Source: Candidatus Kaiserbacteria bacterium
GTDB lineage: Bacteria; Patescibacteriota; Minisyncoccia; Phycocordibacterales; Phycocordibacteraceae
Assembly (NCBI GenBank): GCA_023267775.1
Contig: JAHFMQ010000008.1
Coordinates: forward strand, 1 to 18,586
Length of the DNA stretch: 18,586 nt
Reading direction: 5' to 3'
Position numbers and translations under genes: made by a program. This document shows, one piece after another, positions 12,553-18,586 of the stretch. Below the pieces are notes generated by a model. That model searched no databases, was not told the DNA's origin, and saw nothing but the letters and a program-made list of their open reading frames with translations. Numbering within the stretch: the first letter of the stretch is position 1; every line of letters starts with the position of its first letter.

Positions 12553-15500
12553 ATGGGGTATATTCGAACAGTGAACTACCTCGATGGATTAAATGATGCT
12601 CAGAAACGCGCGGTGCTCGCGACAGACGGACCGATATCGGTTCTTGCGGGCGCTGGAAGCGGGAAAACTCGCGTTCTCACCACGCGAATTTACCATTTGG
12701 TGCGCGAAGGAGTTCCTGGGAATCAGATTCTTGCAGTTACGTTTACCAATAAAGCTGCTCGCGAGATGCGGGAACGGGTTCGTACGATGCTCGGAGCAGA
12801 TAATAGTCTCGAGGCGCCTTTTATAGCGACATTTCACGGGCTTGGTAGGGAATTGTTGGAGCAATACGGGAAGGTTATGGGTATTCCCAGATTTTTTAGC
12901 GTCTATGATCGTGATGATTCCGAAAAAGCGATTGCTGCAGCGCTCAAAGCGCTCGATGTGGAGACAAAGGAGTTATCTCCGCGAGCCGTGCTCGGCCGTA
13001 TTTCTCGTGCAAAAGGGGAAGGAGTGCAGGCGCGCGAGTTCTATGAAAAAAATGCTCGAGGAAGTTTCGGTGGACGCATTACGGCAGAAGCATGGCTTCG
13101 CTACGAGAAAACGCTTGCCGCAGAGAAGGCTCTCGACTTCGATGATCTGATCGCACTTCCACTACGCATGCTGGAAGAACATGCTGATGTGCGTGCGCTT
13201 GCGCAAAGCCGCTGGAAGTATCTCCATATCGATGAATACCAGGACACCAATGCGCTTCAAGGGCAGCTTGCCAATATTCTTGCGGCAAAACACAAGAATC
13301 TTTTCGTCGTCGGCGACATTGATCAGTGTCTTGTTGCAGGGACTCTCATTACGATGGCCGATGGGTCTGAAAAGCCAATAGAAAAGATTTCGAAAAGGGA
13401 CTCTGTACTCTCTAATTATGGAAGTGGTGATATGCGCGTAGCATCCGTAACGAGGACGACGACAAGAATTGTACGTGGCGAATTAATCCGTGTAACGACA
13501 CGCGCTGGACGGACGCTTATTAGCACATCTGATCATATGCACTTTGCCGGGTATCAGCTTGGTCACACGCCGCAACTCTATTTCACGTACCTCATGCACA
13601 AAAATGGAAAGGGATGGCGTCTTGGTGTTTCGCAGACATACACGAACGGGCAACGGAAACCAATGATTGGATTTCAACAACGATGCAATCAGGAACATGC
13701 GGATGAAATATGGATCATCAGAACATTCGATACTCCACAAGATGCGCGGGTTCTTGAATACCAGATCTCGCTCAACTTTAAGATTCCAACACTCCCCTTC
13801 GTCGCTCGTAAGGGTGGTAGCGTAAACGGTTACGTGCATGATCAGCAGGCACTCGATCGTATTTTTGCCTCATTTGATACGGATAGTGGTGCACACACGC
13901 TTCTCAAGTCAGAGGGGTTGCTGTTGGCACATCCACACCACCGTGCACAAGGTCATGCGGAGATTGGTCGAAGAAATATTGTCGTTACGTTGTGCGGTGA
14001 TCATCGTGGCGCAACAACACTGCACCGCATCTCATTGGCAGGGAATGACATAGAAGGAAGACAGAAACTGACAGATGCTGGATTTTCGGTTCGTCCTACT
14101 CGTCGCGGGTCACAGAACTGGAGGTTCGAGACTTCTCATAAAGACTATGGCGCAATCGAACGTATTGTCCGTACGTTGGAAGAAATATTTCCAAAAGCAT
14201 TACTGGTACGAGCCGCGCGTCTTGGGGGACACAAGAAGAATCCAAAAGACGGCAATTCACTCCCTCTTCTTCCTGCGGGATCCCTGCGTCGCGGAATGGC
14301 CGTGTTCGACGAGGAAGGGAAGTGGGATATTCTGGAAAAAGTCGAAAGGATACTCACAAAAAAGGCGCGAGTGTACGATCTCGATATTGAAGGAACGCAT
14401 AACTTTATTGCGAATGGCATCGCGACGCACAATTGTATATATACGTGGCGCGGTGCAAGTGTCGAGAATTTACTTGAATTCGACAAAGAATATCCGGAAT
14501 CGGAGACTATTATTCTCGAACGGAACTACCGATCGACGAAAAATCTCGTAAACGCGGCAAATGCCGTCATCGAAAAAAATAAAAATCGTAAAGAAAAATA
14601 TTCCACGACCGAACGAGCATCTGGAGAACCCATCGTTGTGCATATAGCGCTCTCTGCGGAGGATGAAGCGCGATGGATCGCAGCGAAAATCCGAGAATTG
14701 ATGAGAAACGGAGTAGCGCCGGAAGAAATTGCGATACTGTTCCGCACCAATTTTCAATCGCGCGCCCTTGAAGAAGGACTGCTTCATGCGGGCGTGCCGT
14801 ACAAACTGCTCGGCACGCATTTTTTCGCGCGAAAGGAAGTGAAAGACGCTCTTGCGTGGATGCGGCTCGCGATGGACCCATCAAGAGAAGCCGATAAGAT
14901 GCGCGCGGCGGCTTCGCCGCCGCGCGGCATCGGCAAAGTGACGCTCGGTAAACTCGCGGCCGGCCAGCGATCACTGCTACGTGCTGGTGAACTTGCTAAA
15001 GTCGAACAGTTTGAACGTGTCATTCACGAACTTTCGGAAGCCGCGAACTCACTCATTCCGTCTGAATTCGTGAAATTGGTTATCGAGAAGAGTGGAATGC
15101 GCCGCGTTCTTCTTGAAGAAGGAAATGCGGAAGATCGTGAACGGTTTGAGAACGTTGAGGAGCTCGCGTCGGTTGCCGCTCGCTATGATGGCGTCGTAGG
15201 TAAAGAGGGAATTGCTGCATTTCTCGCTGAAGCAGCGTTAGCAAGCGATCAGGACGAGCTTGATCAGGGCGAAAAAACCGGAGTTACGCTCATGACGGTG
15301 CATGCCGCGAAAGGTCTTGAATTTGGAACTGTCTTTGTGAGCGGCATGGAAGAAGGGTTGTTCCCGCATAGCGACATGGGAGGGGAGAGGAATCGTGATG
15401 AAGAAGAGGAGCGGAGACTTTTCTATGTCGCGATGACGCGCGCCAAAGAGCGCCTCTTTCTCACGCTCGCTCGTGTTCGGAAAATTTACGGTATTGATTC

Positions 15501-15588
15501 TGTCGCGGAACCTTCGTCGTTTCTTGCTGATATCGATAATTCGCTCATACTGTATGAAAATGGTGAAAGCGGTAACATTCTCTTTTAA
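12553..15588 (+). CDS. uvrD: UvrD/PcrA-type superfamily 1 DNA helicase, intein-containing precursor
   Basis: The precursor is 1011 residues; removing the 369-residue intein leaves a 642-residue helicase, shorter than PcrA (about 720) mainly at the C-terminus. Helicase motifs appear in order: Q-type LNDAQKRAV (13-21), Walker A GAGSGKT (33-39), Ia AVTFTNKAA, Walker B HIDEYQDTN (Asp227, Glu228), motif III VVGDIDQ...IYTWRGAS split by the intein, IV LERNYRST, V VHAAKGLEF and VI RRLFYVAMTRAKERL. It unwinds DNA 3'-5' in nucleotide excision and mismatch repair and clears RNA polymerase or RecA. The start at 12553 has GGAG 8 nt upstream. It is divergent from the M23 gene. Whether it is closer to UvrD, PcrA or Rep cannot be settled by eye. 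Confidence 0.95.
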   Translation: MGYIRTVNYLDGLNDAQKRAVLATDGPISVLAGAGSGKTRVLTTRIYHLVREGVPGNQILAVTFTNKAAREMRERVRTMLGADNSLEAPFIATFHGLGRELLEQYGKVMGIPRFFSVYDRDDSEKAIAAALKALDVETKELSPRAVLGRISRAKGEGVQAREFYEKNARGSFGGRITAEAWLRYEKTLAAEKALDFDDLIALPLRMLEEHADVRALAQSRWKYLHIDEYQDTNALQGQLANILAAKHKNLFVVGDIDQCLVAGTLITMADGSEKPIEKISKRDSVLSNYGSGDMRVASVTRTTTRIVRGELIRVTTRAGRTLISTSDHMHFAGYQLGHTPQLYFTYLMHKNGKGWRLGVSQTYTNGQRKPMIGFQQRCNQEHADEIWIIRTFDTPQDARVLEYQISLNFKIPTLPFVARKGGSVNGYVHDQQALDRIFASFDTDSGAHTLLKSEGLLLAHPHHRAQGHAEIGRRNIVVTLCGDHRGATTLHRISLAGNDIEGRQKLTDAGFSVRPTRRGSQNWRFETSHKDYGAIERIVRTLEEIFPKALLVRAARLGGHKKNPKDGNSLPLLPAGSLRRGMAVFDEEGKWDILEKVERILTKKARVYDLDIEGTHNFIANGIATHNCIYTWRGASVENLLEFDKEYPESETIILERNYRSTKNLVNAANAVIEKNKNRKEKYSTTERASGEPIVVHIALSAEDEARWIAAKIRELMRNGVAPEEIAILFRTNFQSRALEEGLLHAGVPYKLLGTHFFARKEVKDALAWMRLAMDPSREADKMRAAASPPRGIGKVTLGKLAAGQRSLLRAGELAKVEQFERVIHELSEAANSLIPSEFVKLVIEKSGMRRVLLEEGNAEDRERFENVEELASVAARYDGVVGKEGIAAFLAEAALASDQDELDQGEKTGVTLMTVHAAKGLEFGTVFVSGMEEGLFPHSDMGGERNRDEEEERRLFYVAMTRAKERLFLTLARVRKIYGIDSVAEPSSFLADIDNSLILYENGESGNILF
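13327..14433 (+). other. intein in motif III of the helicase (369 codons)
   Basis: The intein covers residues 259-627. It begins with Cys in CLVAGTLITMADGS (block A), has a T-x-x-H block B (STSDHMHF), and ends with VYDLDIEGTHNFIANGIATHN (blocks F and G) followed by Cys628 as the +1 residue. The penultimate His, final Asn and +1 Cys are all present, so splicing should work. Removal restores GDIDQ-CIYTWRGAS, where most UvrD/PcrA proteins have Ser for that Cys. The roughly 250-residue middle has no LAGLIDADG motif. Its Tyr346, Gly358, Arg377 and Glu402 (precursor numbering) occur in the order expected of a GIY-YIG nuclease, which is a tentative reading. Confidence 0.93.
14903..14925. repeat. perfect GC-rich inverted repeat inside the helicase gene
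   Basis: GCGCGGCGGC and GCCGCCGCGC are separated by TTC, within codons for RAAASPPRGIGK. The peptide is part of a conserved PPRGIG motif, so codon constraint may explain it, but the exact 10-bp symmetry is striking. Confidence 0.6.
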
Positions 15589-15636
15589 TACATACCTTAA
15601 ACAGTGTTTTAAAGATCCCATTCAGTACATATAAGC

Positions 15637-15642
15637 TATAAT
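15637..15642 (+). promoter_or_regulatory. -10 box of the peptidoglycan-binding protein gene
   Basis: A perfect TATAAT ends exactly 6 nt before a GTG at 15649, which favours that GTG as a leaderless start over the ATG at 15664. No clear -35 box is visible. Confidence 0.55.
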
Positions 15643-15648
15643 GGACCC

Positions 15649-16290
15649 GTGTCATTTACATTCATGCGAAGACCATATTGGTATATCCTGTTAGTTTTTG
15701 TAACGCCACTTTTTTCGTTTGCGGCACCATTGTCTACGACGACTATCTTTTCACACAATCTTTCACGTGGAATGACTTCTCCAGAAGTTAGTGCATTACA
15801 GCAGTGTCTCAAGACGGACCCCTCAATCTACCCGGAAGGGATTGTGAGCGGTTATTTCGGAGTATTAACCGAAAAAGCAGTGCAACAATTTCAAATAAGG
15901 ACCGCCATCGTGTTTACTGGTACTCCACGAACAACGGGATTTGGTCGTGTAGGACCCAAAACCAAAAAAGTGTTGAACGAATTTTGTACTACTGTTTCGC
16001 AGGTTTCATTACCTACGCAACCGCAACCAACACTATCGACCCAATTACAACCAACAACGACCGTCGTACCTACACTACCGGCTCAACCCCAAGTACTTCC
16101 AACAGGAACAATTGAAACATACGTTCCTTCGACTCAAGAACAAAAAGAACTTCTTGATGAATGGAAAAAAATAAATGTAAACACGCCGCTGAGCGTAATG
16201 GGTCCTGGCAATTGCAGTACGATACAGCAGTGTATAGATTATTGCGCAATTCCCAAAAACAGTTCAGAGTGTTTTGGTTTCGTTAAATAA
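15649..16290 (+). CDS. secreted peptidoglycan-binding-like protein with C-terminal Cys motif
   Basis: The protein has 213 residues from GTG 15649 (208 from ATG 15664). The signal peptide (about 6-26, RRPYWYILLVFVTPLFSFAA) is followed by a PG_binding_1-type domain (about 38-112): LSRGMTSPEVSALQQCL, GYFGVLTEKAVQQFQ and GRVGPKTKKVLNEFC. This fold binds peptidoglycan in many hydrolases, but no catalytic domain is attached. Next comes a Pro/Gln/Thr-rich linker (about 118-160) with repeated PTQPQPT-like units, then a helix QEQKELLDEWKK. The end is a small Cys-rich motif with spacing C-x5-C-x3-C-x8-C (NCSTIQQC...DYCAIPKNSSEC). I recall similar C-terminal Cys motifs in secreted proteins of this phylum, with function unknown. 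It is convergent with the next gene, with an 11-nt gap. Confidence 0.85.
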   Translation: MSFTFMRRPYWYILLVFVTPLFSFAAPLSTTTIFSHNLSRGMTSPEVSALQQCLKTDPSIYPEGIVSGYFGVLTEKAVQQFQIRTAIVFTGTPRTTGFGRVGPKTKKVLNEFCTTVSQVSLPTQPQPTLSTQLQPTTTVVPTLPAQPQVLPTGTIETYVPSTQEQKELLDEWKKINVNTPLSVMGPGNCSTIQQCIDYCAIPKNSSECFGFVK

Positions 16291-16301
16291 CGTTCCGCGA
16301 G

Positions 16302-16649
16302 TTATCTTGGAGTATAGGGAAGACATCCCGCGATGACATTAAAAATAAATTGGCCGCTCTGAATACCCAGTCCGAGAATCCAACCGCCCGAAATACAAAT
16401 CCCAACCGTTGTCCCTGCGGAGACAACCCGAACTGTAGAATTTGTCTCTTTATTATTAATACGGAAGACGCCCGGGCCAATGCCAAGTACAGAATATGAA
16501 GCCATAATTTTTCCGCCATAAGCCGTAAATGGGCCATATGCGAGCGCCGAAGCTGTTCTCGGAATGAGAGTTATCCCAAATAAAACCACTATCACCATAG
16601 TCAGACCACATAGGGGTTTTAATAAGACCTTTTTTCCAAAATGGTTCAT
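16302..16649 (-). CDS. small secreted protein, unknown function
   Basis: This 115-residue product has a convincing signal peptide: a basic start MNHFGKKVLLK, a hydrophobic core CGLTMVIVVLFGITLIP and an ALA cleavage site near residue 37. The mature part of about 78 residues is Gly-, Ile- and Val-rich (YGGKIMASYSVLGIGPGVF, GGWILGLGIQSGQFIF), with one Cys pair position (GICISGG, AGCLPY) that could form a disulfide. No catalytic motif is seen. Its stop is 11 nt from the stop of the convergent peptidoglycan-binding gene. A TATATT lies only 2 nt before the ATG, too close to serve it; a better -10 (TATCAT) lies about 38 nt upstream, and GGGAG about 20 nt upstream. Similar small secreted proteins with a GGKI-type start to the mature chain occur near pilus genes in this group, from memory. 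Confidence 0.65.
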   Translation of the reverse strand: MNHFGKKVLLKPLCGLTMVIVVLFGITLIPRTASALAYGPFTAYGGKIMASYSVLGIGPGVFRINNKETNSTVRVVSAGTTVGICISGGWILGLGIQSGQFIFNVIAGCLPYTPR

Positions 16650-16755
16650 ACAATATAAAGTCAGTAACTCCCTGTATGATACTATACAAATTCATAAACA
16701 AAGCCGTTAGTAACCTAGACTCTTTTGAAGTTTAAGTTCTGCGGAGATATTCTAC

Positions 16756-17520
16756 ATGTGGGCAAAAAAATCACTCGGACAAAATTTTCTCATGCACGCA
16801 CGCATCGCGGAGCGTATTGTGCTCGTTGCAAAACTAGACCCGAATTCTATTGTGTTTGAAATTGGCCCGGGAACAGGCATGCTCACAAAAGAATTGTTGA
16901 AGAAAGTTAAAAAGGTAATTGCCCTTGAAGCGGATCGGGAATTATATTCAAAAATTGAGACGGATTTTGCGCATGAAATTGAAGAAAAAAGATTGGAACT
17001 TATTCATGGCGATATTCGTTCGTTTGATACTGGCACTCTTCCGAAAGGGTACGACCTTGTTGCAAACATTCCGTACTATCTGACCGGCGAAATCATCCGC
17101 ATGTTCTTGGAGTCAAAAAATCAACCAGCTTCAATGACTCTTTTGGTGCAAAAAGAAGTCGCAGAGCGTATCGCTCGTTCAAAAAAAGAAAGCATCTTGT
17201 CGCTTTCGGTGAAAGCTTATGGAATACCAAAACTCGAGTTTTCTGTGCCGCGAGGAGCATTTAGACCGGCGCCAAATGTGGATTCCGCTGTGCTCACGAT
17301 CCGCGATATTTCACGCAAAAATTTCTCCGCACACGAAGAAGAACAACGATTTTTTACTCTTGTTCACGCCGGATTTGGACATAAACGTAAATTTGTAAGG
17401 GGAAATCTATCCGGCATGGGCCCCTTAGGAGGGGAAATACCAGAAAAAGCCCGGGCTGAAGACCTCCCGCTCCAGGTTTGGCTCGATCTTGCTCGTACGG
17501 GTCAGACGTTAAGCACGTAA
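16756..17520 (+). CDS. rsmA: 16S rRNA dimethyladenosine transferase RsmA/KsgA
   Basis: This 254-residue SAM-dependent methyltransferase dimethylates two adjacent adenosines in helix 45 of 16S rRNA late in small-subunit assembly. Family signatures are KKSLGQNFL (4-12), SAM-binding EIGPGTGMLT (35-44), acidic EAD at the end of strand 2 (57-59), and the catalytic NIPYYLTGEI, where NIPY is the target-adenine site. FRPAPNVDSAVL and the C-terminal HAGFGHKRKFVRGNL are also typical. The start at 16756 has GGAG 9 nt upstream. Downstream, ACACC/GGTGT (17520-17538) is a weak hairpin without a T-run. Loss of this methylation gives kasugamycin resistance in other bacteria. Confidence 0.97.
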   Translation: MWAKKSLGQNFLMHARIAERIVLVAKLDPNSIVFEIGPGTGMLTKELLKKVKKVIALEADRELYSKIETDFAHEIEEKRLELIHGDIRSFDTGTLPKGYDLVANIPYYLTGEIIRMFLESKNQPASMTLLVQKEVAERIARSKKESILSLSVKAYGIPKLEFSVPRGAFRPAPNVDSAVLTIRDISRKNFSAHEEEQRFFTLVHAGFGHKRKFVRGNLSGMGPLGGEIPEKARAEDLPLQVWLDLARTGQTLST

Positions 17521-17567
17521 CACCATTTTTATAGGTGTAAAAACACTTCTTGCCAACGCGAGACTGC

Positions 17568-17633
17568 TATACCACGTGAGATATACACGCTCGCTACATT
17601 GCGTCGGTCAAAAACTCTATCTCACGAGGTATA
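17568..17633. promoter_or_regulatory. 16-bp inverted repeat in the promoter region of the last gene
   Basis: TATACCACGTGAGATA (17568-17583) and TATCTCACGAGGTATA (17618-17633) are inverted copies matching at 15 of 16 positions, 34 nt apart. The right copy overlaps a -10 box TATACT (17630-17635), which ends 12 nt before the ATG at 17648. A second smaller repeat, ATACTTC/GAAGTAT (17631-17649), covers the start codon. This looks like a paired operator or a large hairpin at the 5' end of the gene. Confidence 0.6.
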
Positions 17634-17647
17634 CTTCCAAGTGAAGT

Positions 17648-18586
17648 ATGAGGGACAGAATTTTTGGGCACTGGCGCACACTTACCGCAACTATCTTTTC
17701 GGTAGCGCTTATCGTCGGTGTCTATATGCTTGCCCGTGGCGTTGAGACTCCACCAATCGCGCAGGCGTCCACGGAATCAGCCCTTCTCAAGGCTATTGCA
17801 TCAAAAGATTCTGATGGCGACGGTCTTTCCGATTGGGAAGAAGCGCTCTACGGCACAGATCCTCATATGATCGATACTTCCCATCTTGGGATGACTGATG
17901 GTGAAGCAGTAGCACACGGTCTCATCGTGCCGCTCGCTATCGCCGATGTTCCAACCGCATCGACCACGGCGACAACTTTTGATAAAGAAGGTCTCCCGCC
18001 TGCTCCAGCTGAAGACACGTTAACGGCAGCTTTTACAAAAACATTTTTTGCGCTCTTTCTTGCCGCGAAACAAGCGAATGGCGGCGGAGACCTTTCCGAA
18101 AGCCAGATGCAAGATGTTTCTGACAGAGCGCTACAAGCACTTTCGCAAATAGTCACCGTCCCTCCTGATTTTAAAACGGAAAAGGATATTAAGGTTTCTG
18201 GCACGGGACCTGACGCATTGAAAGATTTTGCCGTTCGCGCCGAAGCGGTGCTCCTGAGAAGGGCAAGTAACGCAACCAAAGGCGAAATACTGTATTTGCA
18301 AGACGCAGTCCAAAATAACGACGCGACAGCCATTCCTTACATATCTTCCATAGCAAGCGCGTACAAAGCGTCCGCAGTCGGACTCGCAGCTCTTACGGTT
18401 CCTGGAGAACTCGCTGGAAGTGATCTCGCGCTCGTTAATGCAATGATGCGCATAAGCGGGGTTACTGCAGACTTCGCTCGCGTAAATGACGATCCTCTCG
18501 CAACGGTGCTTGCGCTGAAGCAATATCCGCAGGCAGTGCTTAATCTCGGGAATGCGTTTATCGAAATCGGTAAAATCTATAAATCT
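17648..18586 (+). CDS. membrane-anchored protein with TSP3-like calcium motif, 3' end cut by window
   Basis: 313 codons are open to the window edge. A basic start MRDRIFGHWR and a hydrophobic segment (about 11-29) anchor the protein. Residues 54-65 read DSDGDGLSDWEE, followed by YGTDP: a thrombospondin type-3-like calcium-binding repeat, which is often found in a short form next to the membrane anchor in proteins of this phylum. The long helical domain after it (about 85-313) is Ala-rich with no catalytic motif and has no family I can name. The product is probably exported and faces the cell envelope. Start choice: this ATG is the first after the -10 at 17630 and places the anchor at the N-terminus; there is no Shine-Dalgarno. 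Transcription may be controlled by the inverted repeat just upstream. Confidence 0.82.
   Translation, partial: MRDRIFGHWRTLTATIFSVALIVGVYMLARGVETPPIAQASTESALLKAIASKDSDGDGLSDWEEALYGTDPHMIDTSHLGMTDGEAVAHGLIVPLAIADVPTASTTATTFDKEGLPPAPAEDTLTAAFTKTFFALFLAAKQANGGGDLSESQMQDVSDRALQALSQIVTVPPDFKTEKDIKVSGTGPDALKDFAVRAEAVLLRRASNATKGEILYLQDAVQNNDATAIPYISSIASAYKASAVGLAALTVPGELAGSDLALVNAMMRISGVTADFARVNDDPLATVLALKQYPQAVLNLGNAFIEIGKIYKS

Noticed and set aside
12123..12596. Plus-strand frame of 157 codons between the M23 gene and the helicase
   Set aside because: It is antisense to the M23 N-terminus and overlaps the helicase start; it has no coherent domain.
13327..14433. Reading the helicase insert as a separate homing endonuclease gene
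   Set aside because: The frame is continuous with the helicase, with precise Cys1 and HN-Cys junctions, so it is an in-frame intein.
1..18586. CRISPR array, tRNA or rRNA
   Set aside because: No regularly spaced direct repeats, no tRNA cloverleaf signatures and no rRNA-like segments were seen by eye; a covariance-model scan would settle this.

Overview
The window looks like a chromosomal segment of a Candidate Phyla Radiation (Patescibacteria) bacterium, most likely from the Parcubacteria/Kaiserbacteria side. The reasons are gene content and style: a SipW-type signal peptidase with several TasA/camelysin-like surface proteins, small secreted Cys-motif and peptidoglycan-binding proteins, proline-rich membrane proteins, a LysM-M23 wall hydrolase, a ComM-like ATPase and an intein in a UvrD/PcrA helicase. 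It also carries an interspersed CCTGCC...GGCAGG-type palindrome that I associate with this group. TGA is used as a stop (sipW-linked genes and comM), so this is not a UGA-recoding lineage. The taxonomic call is inference from content, not from a marker tree.

Layout. 2-4596 (+): a surface-protein operon with a truncated TasA-like gene, two further paralogs, the SipW peptidase and a P/T-tailed camelysin-like protein; the last three genes are joined by 4-nt ATGA overlaps. 4609-4785 (+): a free-standing promoter, Shine-Dalgarno, micro-ORF and terminator unit, a candidate small RNA or leader peptide. 4783-5703 (-): a Xer-type tyrosine recombinase, divergent from rpsO (5798-6064). 6276-8157 (+): a NYN-domain nuclease and a proline-rich single-pass membrane protein. 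8221-10099 (+): a DksA/TraR-type zinc-finger protein followed 1 nt later by a ComM/YifB ATPase. 10202-10636 (+): an EF-hand lipoprotein with its own promoter and terminator. About 10701-11266: an IS200-like element with one Y1 transposase. 11279-12424 (-): a LysM-M23 hydrolase divergent from the UvrD/PcrA helicase (12553-15588), which carries a 369-residue intein. 15649-16290 (+) and 16302-16649 (-): two convergent small secreted proteins. 16756-17520 (+): rsmA. 17648-end (+): a membrane-anchored calcium-motif protein cut by the window edge.

How it fits together. The first block is a dedicated secretion and surface-display unit: SipW should cut the unusual signal peptides of its neighbours, and the products resemble fibre or matrix proteins. 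Several other genes also act at the envelope (lipoprotein, M23, peptidoglycan-binding protein, small secreted protein, TSP3-like protein), interspersed with housekeeping genes (rpsO, rsmA, uvrD/pcrA, comM, xer). A recurring regulatory feature is a -10 box only 5-9 nt upstream of the start codon, implying leaderless mRNAs for at least six genes, whereas the lipoprotein gene and the micro-ORF unit have strong Shine-Dalgarno sites.

The observations I would check first are the intein, whose middle lacks LAGLIDADG motifs and has a GIY-YIG-like residue order, the orphan micro-ORF transcription unit, the leaderless architecture, and two structured leader/promoter regions (before the M23 gene and before the last gene). 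I see no CRISPR array, tRNA or rRNA. No gene-free stretch exceeds about 215 nt.
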